A stretch of DNA of 64,000 nt from CAUZIR01 sp965250195 (GTDB taxonomy: Bacteria > Chloroflexota > Dehalococcoidia > Lucifugimonadales > UBA2962). The notes below the pieces were generated by a model that saw only the letters and a program-made list of their open reading frames with translations, ran no database searches and was not told the origin of the DNA. Positions within the stretch are counted from its first letter, which is position 1; each line of letters starts with the position of its first letter. The stretch spans positions 62,001 through 126,000 of the forward strand of contig OZ252295.1 of NCBI GenBank assembly GCA_965250195.1, in the 5' to 3' direction. Positions 1-7,772 of this stretch are shown here, one piece after another. Both the position numbers and the translations under genes were made by a program.

Positions 1-57
1 TCGAATTACATGACCGGTCAGACAATCTACATAGACGGCGGATTAGGCGCAGCCTAG
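1..57 (+). CDS. C-terminal end of an SDR-family oxidoreductase (partial)
   Basis: The window opens inside a plus-strand frame ending at TAG 55-57. The last 18 residues include MTGQTIYIDGG, the typical C-terminal strand of classical short-chain dehydrogenases/reductases such as FabG-like enzymes, where this segment helps close the NAD(P)-binding fold. The catalytic region lies outside the window, so the substrate cannot be guessed. A copy of the RptA repeat begins two bases after the stop. Confidence 0.75.
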   Translation, partial: SNYMTGQTIYIDGGLGAA

Positions 58-58
58 T

Positions 59-122
59 GGCCAATTGCCAAAGCGATGAACGTTTGCGCGAAGAAGCCCC
101 AACAGCGAACGGAGTGAGCAGT
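59..122 (+). repeat. RptA dispersed repeat, copy 1
   Basis: It contains the family core AAAGCGATGA followed by GCGCGAAGAAGCC and an end resembling GCGAACGGAGTGAGCAG. It fills the gap between the SDR stop and the 3' end of the convergent SAM hydrolase gene. The ending matches copies 6 and 8 (the GAACGAAGTGAGCGGAGA type). Confidence 0.75.
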
Positions 123-132
123 TAGCGTAAGA

Positions 133-999
133 CTACGTCAGTCTTACGCTAACCGGCTCGCCCAAGGCGACGCCCAACTCGGCAGCGGCACTGCCGTCCC
201 GCAGCGCTATTTCCAGATAACCGAGGCTTCCGACCAGGGCCATGAGGCCGTCCGTGTCGGCGAAGGTGCGCACCGGCCCCTCGATAGCCCGGCCGCCGAT
301 TTTTACGGTGACCTCTCCCCGAGCTATGGCATCCCCGGAGATGTTTGTGCCGAGGTTGCCGAACGAGTCTATGTATACGATCTCGCCGTTGACCGAGTGC
401 GACGAAACCTCCGGAATTGACTGCGGCAAGGCGACCAGCACGTCGGTCTCAGGCCCGAGGCTCGCCGGCTTAACACCCGTTGCGAGGTATGCGGCTACGG
501 GGGCGAATACGTCCCTGCCATGGAAGGTGTTGCTGACGGGGCTGCACCAGTATTTGGCATCCTCCAGCAGGTAGGCCTGGCAGCCGGCCGGCACGGGCAA
601 GGAGCCGGGGCCCACATTGCCCGGGCCCCCATTACCCGGAACAGGACTGCTCAGGTCGACTGACGTCCCTTCCGCAAGACTCAGCACTATCCGGGTCAGC
701 ACGCCGTTGTCGGGAGCGACGAAACTCCCACGCGGGGTGATCAGGGCGACGGCCCGGCGACCGGTTCCCACGCCAGGGTCGATAACGCATAGATGAACGG
801 TATCGTCAGGGTATGAGCGATACGCAGCGTCGATGACGAACGCCCCATGGGCGACGTCTTGCGCCGGTACCTGGTGGGTGATGTCAACGATGGTCGCGCC
901 GCGGCAGATGCCCAGGATCACCCCTTTGACCGCACCGACGTAGGCGTCGCGCAGACCAAAGTCAGTGGTCAGGGTAATGATCGGGGGATTGGAAGGCAT
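133..999 (-). CDS. S-adenosyl-L-methionine hydrolase (DUF62 / SAM hydroxide adenosyltransferase family)
   Basis: The 288-aa protein matches the DUF62 family, whose characterised members cleave SAM to adenosine and methionine using water; fluorinases and chlorinases are related. Visible family motifs are TDFGLRDAYVGAVKG near residues 12-26 (the Asp is the conserved SAM-binding residue), DPGVGTGRR near 74-82, PDNGVL near 96-101 and FHGRDVFAPVAAYL in the middle. The C-terminal half has the beta-rich FGNLGTN segment. Length is normal (about 260-290 aa). No halogenase-specific insertion is obvious, so hydrolysis is the better guess. It ends facing the SDR gene and sits 82 bases downstream of secG. 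Confidence 0.85.
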   Translation of the reverse strand: MPSNPPIITLTTDFGLRDAYVGAVKGVILGICRGATIVDITHQVPAQDVAHGAFVIDAAYRSYPDDTVHLCVIDPGVGTGRRAVALITPRGSFVAPDNGVLTRIVLSLAEGTSVDLSSPVPGNGGPGNVGPGSLPVPAGCQAYLLEDAKYWCSPVSNTFHGRDVFAPVAAYLATGVKPASLGPETDVLVALPQSIPEVSSHSVNGEIVYIDSFGNLGTNISGDAIARGEVTVKIGGRAIEGPVRTFADTDGLMALVGSLGYLEIALRDGSAAAELGVALGEPVSVRLT

Positions 1000-1081
1000 C
1001 CCGTCACCGAAGCTCTAACAGACGTCCTACCGGAGACGCCCCAGCCGAACATGCCCTAGCCGGGGACACGAGACGGAGATC

Positions 1082-1300
1082 CTAGAAGAGGCGAACGCTG
1101 ATGAGGGAGGTGATGATGAAGACACCGACCAGGGCGATTGTGAACTGGAAGAGCGTCTTTTCCAGACCTCGGCGGGTACGGAACGAGCCCTCGGCGGAGC
1201 CAAACAACCCACCACCCTGGCCGCGTACCTGCATGATGATGACGACCACGAGGGTGACCGCTACGATGATCTGGAGGATGTTGAGGAAGCTGTTGCCCAA
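1082..1300 (-). CDS. secG: Preprotein translocase subunit SecG
   Basis: This 72-aa protein has two hydrophobic helices (about residues 5-25 and 50-70) separated by a polar loop with QGGGLFGSAEGSF, a hallmark SecG loop close to the family GGGLxGxxG pattern. SecG is the small, non-essential partner of SecYE in the inner-membrane translocon. The start is TTG at 1298-1300, 12 bases after the yvcK stop, so co-transcription with yvcK and gatB is likely. Length fits the family (about 70-80 aa). Confidence 0.88.
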   Translation of the reverse strand: MGNSFLNILQIIVAVTLVVVIIMQVRGQGGGLFGSAEGSFRTRRGLEKTLFQFTIALVGVFIITSLISVRLF

Positions 1301-1312
1301 GTAATTTGCTCT

Positions 1313-2656
1313 CTACCCGACCAGCTGGCCCTCGGCATCTTGAGGCTGTTGCTGGGACCGCAGTCTATGGTCCCCATGATACAGGGACATGATGGCTCTA
1401 GCGAGACCTTCCGAGCTGTGTCTTACCGGATGTGCCGGGTCGGCGATCTCTGCGTGCAGAATTGCCGCGTGGGCGACGCTCCTGCCATCATCGACGACGA
1501 GCTTTTCGCCCTGGTCCGACCCCATATCCCCGGCCTGTTCGTTGGCCATAACGAAGTCGGTGATCTTTTCGTGGGTGTGGCGCTGAAGCGCCTCGAGGTG
1601 GTCCGCCACGGAGAAGTCGTCCGTCTCCCCCTCTTGCGTGGCCACGTTACAGACGTACACCTTGGTCGCCCGCGATTCGCGGAGGGCATTGGTGATGCCC
1701 GGCACCATCAGGTTGGGCAAAATGCTGGTGAATAAACTGCCCGGCCCCATAACTACCATGTCGGCATCCAGGATGGCCTCGACGGCCTTGGGATGGGCGG
1801 TCGGACGCTTCGGCTCCAGGATGAGCTCTTCAATGTCCGCACCGGACAGGGGAATGTTGGACTCGCCGGCAACCACCCGACCGTCGCTGAGCCTGGCCGA
1901 CAGGCGGACGTTTGCTACCGTTGCCGGGACGATCTGTCCACGCACGGCCAAAACTTTTCCCGATTCCGAGAGCGCTTTGTCGAAGCTGCCGGTCACCTCT
2001 ATCATGGCCACGATGAACAGGTTGCCAAAGTTGTGGCCTTCGAGGCCCTCGCCCTGGCTGAAGCGGTACTGGAACAGGTCGGTAACGAGCGTCTCGGAGT
2101 CGGACAGGGCGACAATGCAGTTGCGGAAGTCCCCGGGGGGCGGAACGCCCATTTCGCGGCGCAGCCGCCCCGAGCTACCGCCGTCGTCCGCCACCGTCAC
2201 GACGGCTGTGATGTTGTCTGTGTATGCCTTGATGCCACGGAGCAACACCGAAAGCCCGGTTCCGCCGCCGATCACGACGATTTTGGGTCCGCGCTCTCTC
2301 GTACGACGCGAACCTATGTTGTCTAACAGGTGACCAACGTCGCGAGACGCGAACATCTGGGGGCCCAGCGAACGCAGCAGACCGTAGATGCTCAGGAGCA
2401 GCACGATCACGCCCACGACCATCAGGACGGTTGCTTCGGCCGCTATGGGCAAAATCGACGGCGGACGCAGGTCGAACACCCGCCCGAGTACATAGGCCAT
2501 GCCGGTGGCGCTGACGAAGACGCCGCCAGCACCGATGACGAGCCAGCGCTTGACACCGAGACCGAACGGCAACAGCTTGTGCAGACTGCTGGTCAACGCC
2601 ATCTGGGGGGCCAGGTCGGACGGGGCTCCATTTGTTCTGCGGCGGCTACGATTCAT
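1313..2656 (-). CDS. yvcK: YvcK/CofD-like gluconeogenesis factor (UDP-GlcNAc-binding)
   Basis: The 447-aa protein has two N-terminal membrane segments (about residues 38-58 and 72-95) followed by the YvcK Rossmann-like domain: GGGTGLSVLLRGIK near 130-143, TVADDGGSSGRLR and PPPGDFRNCIVALS. In Bacillus, YvcK binds UDP-GlcNAc and supports cell shape and growth on gluconeogenic carbon. The membrane-anchored N-terminus is longer than in the soluble Bacillus protein. The start codon overlaps the gatB stop by four bases (ATGA), indicating translational coupling. Confidence 0.88.
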   Translation of the reverse strand: MNRSRRRTNGAPSDLAPQMALTSSLHKLLPFGLGVKRWLVIGAGGVFVSATGMAYVLGRVFDLRPPSILPIAAEATVLMVVGVIVLLLSIYGLLRSLGPQMFASRDVGHLLDNIGSRRTRERGPKIVVIGGGTGLSVLLRGIKAYTDNITAVVTVADDGGSSGRLRREMGVPPPGDFRNCIVALSDSETLVTDLFQYRFSQGEGLEGHNFGNLFIVAMIEVTGSFDKALSESGKVLAVRGQIVPATVANVRLSARLSDGRVVAGESNIPLSGADIEELILEPKRPTAHPKAVEAILDADMVVMGPGSLFTSILPNLMVPGITNALRESRATKVYVCNVATQEGETDDFSVADHLEALQRHTHEKITDFVMANEQAGDMGSDQGEKLVVDDGRSVAHAAILHAEIADPAHPVRHSSEGLARAIMSLYHGDHRLRSQQQPQDAEGQLVG

Positions 2657-4128
2657 GAGCCGCCCCCGGAATCCAATTGCTTGCGCACGAGTTCGTTGGC
2701 GAGCGTTGGATTTGCCTTGCCCCTGGTCACTTTCATGACCTGGCCGACCAGGAATTTAATTGCCGTGTCTTTACCGGCTTGGTAGTCAGCGACCGCTTTG
2801 GGGTTGGCGCTTATGGCTTCGTCGACGGCCGACTGTACGGCGTCCGTATCGCTGATTTGAGTCATGTCGAGAGCGCTTGCGGACTCTGCGGCCCCGCGCC
2901 CGGTCTCGAACATGTCGGCGAACACTGTCTTCGCCATGGACGAGCTGAAAGTACCGTCTTCTACCAACCCCTGTAGCGTAAGTATCTGGGACGGCTTCAC
3001 CCGGACTTCGGAGATGTCAGACCTGGTTTCGCCGAGCAGTCGGGTGAATTCGCCAAGCAGCCAGTTACTCACCGACTTGGCGGCCTTTTTATGAGCCGCT
3101 TCGGTATCGAATTCGACGTCGATCCCGCTTTCGAAATAGTCGGCGAGGTCTCGGGATTCTGTGAGTAGCCCCGCGTCGTAAGGCGAAAGGCCGTAAACCT
3201 CTTGGAACCGTGCATTGCGGGCCACCGGTAGCTCCGGTAGGCCGCCCTCGACCTGCGCCACCCAGGCCCGTGGGATTTCGAACGGAGGGATGTCGGGCTC
3301 GGGGAAGTAGCGGTAGTCGTTGGCCTCTTCTTTACTGCGCTGGGAAAAGGTGATTCCGGCGCCGTCTTCCCAGCCTCTCGTCTCTTGCACTATTCGCTCG
3401 CCCGAGCGGACGGCGGCGTTTTGCCTCTCGATTTCGAACAGCAGCGCACCGTGCACGGCCCTGAAGCTGTTCATGTTCTTTACTTCCACTTTCGGCCCCA
3501 GCTCATCTTCTCCAACCGGCCTGATGCTTATGTTGGCATCACAGCGGAAACTACCCTCTTCCATGTTGGCGGTGCTGACCCCGATGTAGCGAAGTATGGA
3601 CCGCAGGCGTGTGAGGTAGTCTCGCGCCTCGTCGGCCGTACGCAAATCGGGCTGGCTCACGACTTCCATGAGCGGCACACCCGCTCGGTTGATGTCCAGG
3701 AGGCTATACGAGCCGGACCCGTCGGACCGATGCATGAGCTTGGCGACGTCCTCCTCTAGATGCACCCGCTCGATGCGAATGGTTCGCCCGCCAGCTTCTG
3801 TGTCGACCTCCAGGTGTCCACTGGACGCTATCGGCCGGTCGTACTGGGATATCTGGTAACCCTTCATCAGGTCCGGGTATGGGTAGTTCTTCCGGTCGAA
3901 CTTGGAGCGTTCCGCAATGGAGCAGCCCAGGGCCAGGCCGGTGCGGACCACGTGCTCAACGGCCTTGCGATTGGGTACGGGCAGGACGCCGGGCATACCC
4001 ATGCAGACAGGACACACGTCGGTGTTCGGCTCGCGCTCCTGGTAGGCGGCGCTACAACTGCAGAACATCTTGCTCTCGGTCCGCAGCTGAGCGTGGACTT
4101 CCAGACCGATTACTGCCTCGTATTCCAA
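2653..4128 (-). CDS. gatB: Aspartyl/glutamyl-tRNA(Asn/Gln) amidotransferase subunit B
   Basis: The 491-aa protein begins with the GatB signature VIGLEVHAQL followed by a Cys-rich zinc-site segment (FCSCSAAY and CPVCMGMPG). It contains KNYPYPDLMKGYQISQ and YFPEPDIPP, and ends with the helical YqeY-like tail near VTRGKANP that contacts tRNA. It transamidates misacylated Glu-tRNA(Gln) and Asp-tRNA(Asn) in the GatCAB complex; gatA and gatC are not in this window. The start is TTG at 4126-4128 with GGAGAAA five bases upstream. Confidence 0.93.
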   Translation of the reverse strand: MEYEAVIGLEVHAQLRTESKMFCSCSAAYQEREPNTDVCPVCMGMPGVLPVPNRKAVEHVVRTGLALGCSIAERSKFDRKNYPYPDLMKGYQISQYDRPIASSGHLEVDTEAGGRTIRIERVHLEEDVAKLMHRSDGSGSYSLLDINRAGVPLMEVVSQPDLRTADEARDYLTRLRSILRYIGVSTANMEEGSFRCDANISIRPVGEDELGPKVEVKNMNSFRAVHGALLFEIERQNAAVRSGERIVQETRGWEDGAGITFSQRSKEEANDYRYFPEPDIPPFEIPRAWVAQVEGGLPELPVARNARFQEVYGLSPYDAGLLTESRDLADYFESGIDVEFDTEAAHKKAAKSVSNWLLGEFTRLLGETRSDISEVRVKPSQILTLQGLVEDGTFSSSMAKTVFADMFETGRGAAESASALDMTQISDTDAVQSAVDEAISANPKAVADYQAGKDTAIKFLVGQVMKVTRGKANPTLANELVRKQLDSGGGS

Positions 4129-4231
4129 ACTTTCTCCGCTCCCGTGCGGCCGTGTAGACGGCCCTCAACTACCACTGCAGGGTATGGCATCCCAGTCGGG
4201 CGTACAAGCTAATACAGCCGTCGAAACGCCA

Positions 4232-4954
4232 TCATCCGATCAACTCCGGGTCGTCTTTGGCCCACGCCCCCTCCCCTATCAGAGGGACGAATCTACAGCC
4301 ACCCAGGGTATGGATGGAAAAGTCGCGGGCGTCCCTGATTACCCTCATTACCTCCTGTGCGTCGGCAGGACCTACCGGGACGACGAGGCGGCCGCCCGGT
4401 GCTAGTTGGTCCATGAGGATTCTCGGCAACCGGGGTGCACCAGCGGCCACAACGATGGCGTCGTAAGGCGCGCCCGCAGGCCAGCCCAGTTCACGGCCGG
4501 CCCGATGCAGCACTACATTCGAGTAACCGAGTTCGGTCAGTCTCTCTCCCGCGTCTGCCGATAGTTCTGGAAGCCTTTCGACGGACACCACTCGCCCTGC
4601 CAACTCGGCCAGCAGCGCCGTCTGGTAGCCGCTGCCCGTGCCTACTTCGAGAACTTTGTCAGAACGTCTGACCATTAGAGCGGACACCATGATCGCCACC
4701 ATGAGCGGCTGGGAGATGGTCTGCCCGTGGCCGATGGGCAAAGCCGAGTCTTCGTATGCGCGATTGCGCAGATCGCCGGGCACGAAGTGCTCACGCCGAA
4801 CGCTCTCCATCGCCCGAAGCACGCGTTCGTCGCCCACCTCGGTTCTGATGCTCTCGAACAGGCGGTTTTTCGCGGCACCGAGGCCGCCGTCTTCAGCGTC
4901 AGTCAACTCGTTTGACCACCAACTTTTTTTGTGCCAGCCTCCGGGTGCCTCCAC
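4232..4954 (-). CDS. pcm: Protein-L-isoaspartate O-methyltransferase
   Basis: The 240-aa frame carries the Pcm pattern: RVLRAMESVRREHFVP near residues 45-59, the substrate loop GHGQTISQP at 76-84, SAM motif I VLEVGTGSGYQTA at 101-113 and a C-terminal LAPGGRLVVPVG. It methylates L-isoaspartyl residues in aged proteins for repair. The GTG at 4954 gives about 20 extra N-terminal residues; an in-frame TTG at 4904-4906 gives a more usual length. It is divergent from the tetrapyrrole operon. Confidence 0.88.
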   Translation of the reverse strand: MEAPGGWHKKSWWSNELTDAEDGGLGAAKNRLFESIRTEVGDERVLRAMESVRREHFVPGDLRNRAYEDSALPIGHGQTISQPLMVAIMVSALMVRRSDKVLEVGTGSGYQTALLAELAGRVVSVERLPELSADAGERLTELGYSNVVLHRAGRELGWPAGAPYDAIVVAAGAPRLPRILMDQLAPGGRLVVPVGPADAQEVMRVIRDARDFSIHTLGGCRFVPLIGEGAWAKDDPELIG

Positions 4955-4980
4955 GGGCTCTCCATGCGGTGCCTACGCCT

Positions 4981-5010
4981 TTGACCGCCATTTTGGTACG
5001 ATGGTATTGT
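4981..5010 (+). promoter_or_regulatory. Sigma-70-type promoter of the tetrapyrrole operon
   Basis: TTGACC (4981-4986) and TATTGT (5005-5010) are separated by 18 bases. They lie 22 bases before the ATG at 5032, which has GGCGAGGA as ribosome-binding site. The placement supports a start at 5032 rather than upstream codons. Pattern match only. Confidence 0.5.
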
Positions 5011-5031
5011 ATCTACTGGTTCGGCGAGGAA

Positions 5032-6087
5032 ATGACCCAAACACGACCACAAACAAAGGCTGGCTCCGATCTCGACGCGTTGGACAGGGAGATCCTCAAC
5101 ATTCTCCAGTCCGAATTTCCGCTTGTCGCCCGGCCCTTCGAACGCGTTGGAAACGCAGTCGGCATCCCAGAATCAGAGGCGCTCGACCGTATCGACTCTC
5201 TGAAACGGCGCAATGTCGTCCGCCAGATAGGCGCGATCTTCGACACCAGACGGCTGGGCTACAAGACGTCTCTCGTGGCCATGAACTTCCACGCCGGCGA
5301 GCTGGACGCCGCCGCCCAGAAGATTAATGAGCACCCCGGCGTGAGCCATAACTACGCCCGCGTCGGGCAGTTCAACCTCTGGTTCACTGTAGCTGTCCCC
5401 CCGGAAGAGACCATTGAACAGACGGTCGAGGCGATGGCGAAGGCCACCGGCGCCCTGTCCGTGAGGACGATGCCGACGATCAGGTTCTTTAAGATCGGCG
5501 TCAATTTCGATATGGTCAAGGAAGAGGGCGCCGCCACCGACTACTTCAGCCCCGACGGCCTGGGTGCCGGCACGGGCAAAAAAGCGGACGACGCCACGCC
5601 CGATTGGAACAAGGCCCAGGTCATCTCCGATTACGACCGGGCCGTCATTCGAGAATTACAAGAGGACTTGCCGCTAGTGGTCGAGCCCTTCACGCCTATG
5701 GCTGAGCGGCTGGGAATTGCCGTGCAGGCGCTGTTCGACAAGGCGGCCGAACTGGCCGAGCGAGGGCTCATGCGGCGATTCAGCGCCGTCTTGCACCACC
5801 GCAGGGCCGGGTTCGGCAGTAACGCCATGGCCGTGTGGAAGGTGCCACAAGAGCGCTCAGTAGAAGTGGGCAACAAGATGGCCGCATCCAAGTGGGTGAC
5901 GCACTGCTATGAGCGCCCAACTTTTCCCGATTGGCCGTACACGCATTTCACCATGATCCACGCCACCAGCGATGACCAGTGCGAGCAGGCGGCGCGGGAC
6001 ATCTCGGCAGACACGGCGATTGGCGACTACAAGCTGCTGTACAGCACACGCGAGTATAAAAAGACCCGTGTGAGGTACTTCGTTTAA
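5032..6087 (+). CDS. ahbAB: Siroheme decarboxylase, AhbA-AhbB type fusion (two Lrp/AsnC-like units)
   Basis: The 351-aa protein is two tandem units, each a winged helix plus a ferredoxin-like half: roughly residues 13-165 and 199-351. Unit 1 has LDREILNILQSEFPLVARPF and NYARVGQFNLWFTV; unit 2 repeats the layout with ELQEDLPLVVEPF and ends with HCYERPTFPDWPYTHFTMIH and STREYKKTRVRYF, the AhbB/NirG-like signature. Characterised AhbA/AhbB (and NirDLGH) remove the two acetate carboxyls of siroheme to give 12,18-didecarboxysiroheme. They resemble Lrp regulators, a common misannotation. The operon context (precorrin-2 dehydrogenase, hemC, cobA-hemD, hemB) favours the enzyme over a regulator. AhbC/AhbD or heme d1 genes are not in the window, so the end product is open. 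Confidence 0.85.
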   Translation: MTQTRPQTKAGSDLDALDREILNILQSEFPLVARPFERVGNAVGIPESEALDRIDSLKRRNVVRQIGAIFDTRRLGYKTSLVAMNFHAGELDAAAQKINEHPGVSHNYARVGQFNLWFTVAVPPEETIEQTVEAMAKATGALSVRTMPTIRFFKIGVNFDMVKEEGAATDYFSPDGLGAGTGKKADDATPDWNKAQVISDYDRAVIRELQEDLPLVVEPFTPMAERLGIAVQALFDKAAELAERGLMRRFSAVLHHRRAGFGSNAMAVWKVPQERSVEVGNKMAASKWVTHCYERPTFPDWPYTHFTMIHATSDDQCEQAARDISADTAIGDYKLLYSTREYKKTRVRYFV

Positions 6088-6092
6088 GTCTC

Positions 6093-6824
6093 ATGCCAGC
6101 ACCGGTGTACTTCCCTATTTACCTCGATCTACGGGGCCGTAAAGCGGTCGTCGTAGGCGGGGGGGAGAATGGCGAGAAGAAAGTCGCGGGGCTGCTGCCC
6201 ACGGGGGCCGACATCGTGGTCATCTCGCTTGATGTCGAAGGCTCGGTGGCGAAACTTGCAGATGAGAGCAAGATTAGACGGCTTCACCGGGGGTACGAAG
6301 AGGGCGATTTGCAAGACGCGTTCCTCGTGGTGGTCGCCGACACCTCGGACGAGGCCGTTAACCTGGCCGTTCACGCCGAGGCGGCCAGCCGCAACGTGGT
6401 GTGCAACGTGGAGGACGTCACGCACCTGTGCACGTTCATCTATCCCGCGGTCATCAGGCGGGGAGACGTTACGGTCGCCGTGTCTACCGGGGGGGCGAGC
6501 CCGGCCCTTGCCCGTAAGTTCAGGGAGATGCTATCGGGCACCAGCCCGGTGGCCAACCGGCACGGGCCGATGGAGTTCGCGGACCTGGCAAATATCCTGT
6601 CGGACACCAGGCAGCAGTTGAGACGACGCGGGATCACCCTGACGCTGGACCACTTCCAGGCCTGTATTACCGACGAGCTGGTCGATCTGGTGCAGTCAGG
6701 CAGAGAGTCCGAAGCTCGGGACATCCTGATGGCCGACCTCCTGCGAGGCACCGATTGCGACTGCGACCCCGGCACCTGCAAGATGTGGATGGAGATGGCC
6801 TCGCCCCAGGCCGCCTCCGTCTAG
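6093..6824 (+). CDS. Precorrin-2 dehydrogenase / sirohydrochlorin ferrochelatase (CysG N-terminal, Met8-like)
   Basis: The 243-aa protein begins with the family opening YFPIYLDLRGRKAVVVGGGE (NAD-binding Rossmann motif) and has the NVEDVTHLCTFIYPA segment carrying the Asp thought to serve both catalytic steps, then STGGASPALARKFRE. It oxidises precorrin-2 to sirohydrochlorin with NAD+ and probably inserts iron to make siroheme, the substrate of the preceding gene product. The C-terminus holds a Cys/Asp cluster (CDCDPGTCKMW) that is not a standard part of the family and could bind metal; this is inference. It starts five bases after the ahbAB stop. Confidence 0.88.
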   Translation: MPAPVYFPIYLDLRGRKAVVVGGGENGEKKVAGLLPTGADIVVISLDVEGSVAKLADESKIRRLHRGYEEGDLQDAFLVVVADTSDEAVNLAVHAEAASRNVVCNVEDVTHLCTFIYPAVIRRGDVTVAVSTGGASPALARKFREMLSGTSPVANRHGPMEFADLANILSDTRQQLRRRGITLTLDHFQACITDELVDLVQSGRESEARDILMADLLRGTDCDCDPGTCKMWMEMASPQAASV

Positions 6825-6836
6825 TCAGGGCCTGTT

Positions 6837-7772
6837 ATGAGCGGCGCCGGGACGCGGCATCGCACCTTCCGCATCGGCACCCGGTCCAGCCCACTCGCGA
6901 GGGCGCAGGCCGCCGAGGTCGCTGCGGCGGTCCGTACGTCGTCGGACGACGTACGGACCGAACTGGTCATTCTCAGCACTCAGGGCGACCGGGAGAAGGA
7001 TGTTCCCCTCACCACAATGGAACGGGGCATGTTCGTTCGGGAGATCGACATTGCTCTGCTGGACGGACAGGTCGATGCCGCCGTCCACAGCGCGAAGGAC
7101 CTCCCGGCCGACCCGGTGGACGGCCTCGTCATTGCGGCGATATTCGAGAGGCGAGATCCGCGCGACGTGCTGGTGAATCGCTGGAATTCGAATCTCGCCG
7201 ATCTGCCCGCCGGGGCGCGGCTGGGCACCGCCAGCCCGCGCCGCATCGCACTGTTGGGCAGCCTGCGCCCGGACGTGACGGTTACGCCCATCAGAGGCAA
7301 CGTGGGGACCCGGCTGGGCAAAGTGGGCACCGGTGACTACGACGGCGTGGTCGTCGCGGCCGCCGGCGTGCTACGCCTGGGCCTGACGGACAAGATCGCC
7401 GAGTACCTGGACCCCGACGTCTTTACGCCCGATGTCGGCCAGGGAGCGCTGATACTCCAGGTCCGCTCTGACGACGACGCAGCGGCGGAGATCGCGTCGG
7501 CAGTTGACCACTTCGATACGCGCGTAGCAGTGCTGGCCGAGCGGGCGTTTCTTCGCACCATAGGCGGCGGTTGCAGTGTGCCCGTAGCCGCCCATGCCCT
7601 GGTCAACGGGGGTCGACTGGCCGTACGGGCGATGGCGTCTATGCCCGACGGATCACAGGTGTTTCGGGAAAACGTGGAAAGCGACCTCTCCGATCCGGAA
7701 GCGACCGGGACGGCCCTGGCCGAGAACCTGATGGCCTCGGGGGCATCTGACATTCTCGGGAGCGGCACGTAG
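6837..7772 (+). CDS. hemC: Porphobilinogen deaminase (hydroxymethylbilane synthase)
   Basis: The 311-aa protein has FRIGTRSSPLARAQA near residue 11, HSAKDLP near 84-90 with the catalytic Asp, TASPRR at 131-136 and GGGCSVP near 243-249; Cys246 is the attachment site of the dipyrromethane cofactor. It condenses four porphobilinogens to hydroxymethylbilane. It is 12 bases downstream of the preceding gene and its TAG overlaps the GTG of cobA-hemD by one base. A 33-base perfect inverted repeat lies inside the coding sequence at 6928-6960. Confidence 0.95.
   Translation: MSGAGTRHRTFRIGTRSSPLARAQAAEVAAAVRTSSDDVRTELVILSTQGDREKDVPLTTMERGMFVREIDIALLDGQVDAAVHSAKDLPADPVDGLVIAAIFERRDPRDVLVNRWNSNLADLPAGARLGTASPRRIALLGSLRPDVTVTPIRGNVGTRLGKVGTGDYDGVVVAAAGVLRLGLTDKIAEYLDPDVFTPDVGQGALILQVRSDDDAAAEIASAVDHFDTRVAVLAERAFLRTIGGGCSVPVAAHALVNGGRLAVRAMASMPDGSQVFRENVESDLSDPEATGTALAENLMASGASDILGSGT

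Noticed and set aside
6928..6960. Terminator inside hemC
   Set aside because: The perfect hairpin has no T-tract and downstream operon genes are clearly functional, so it is reported only as an unusual palindrome.
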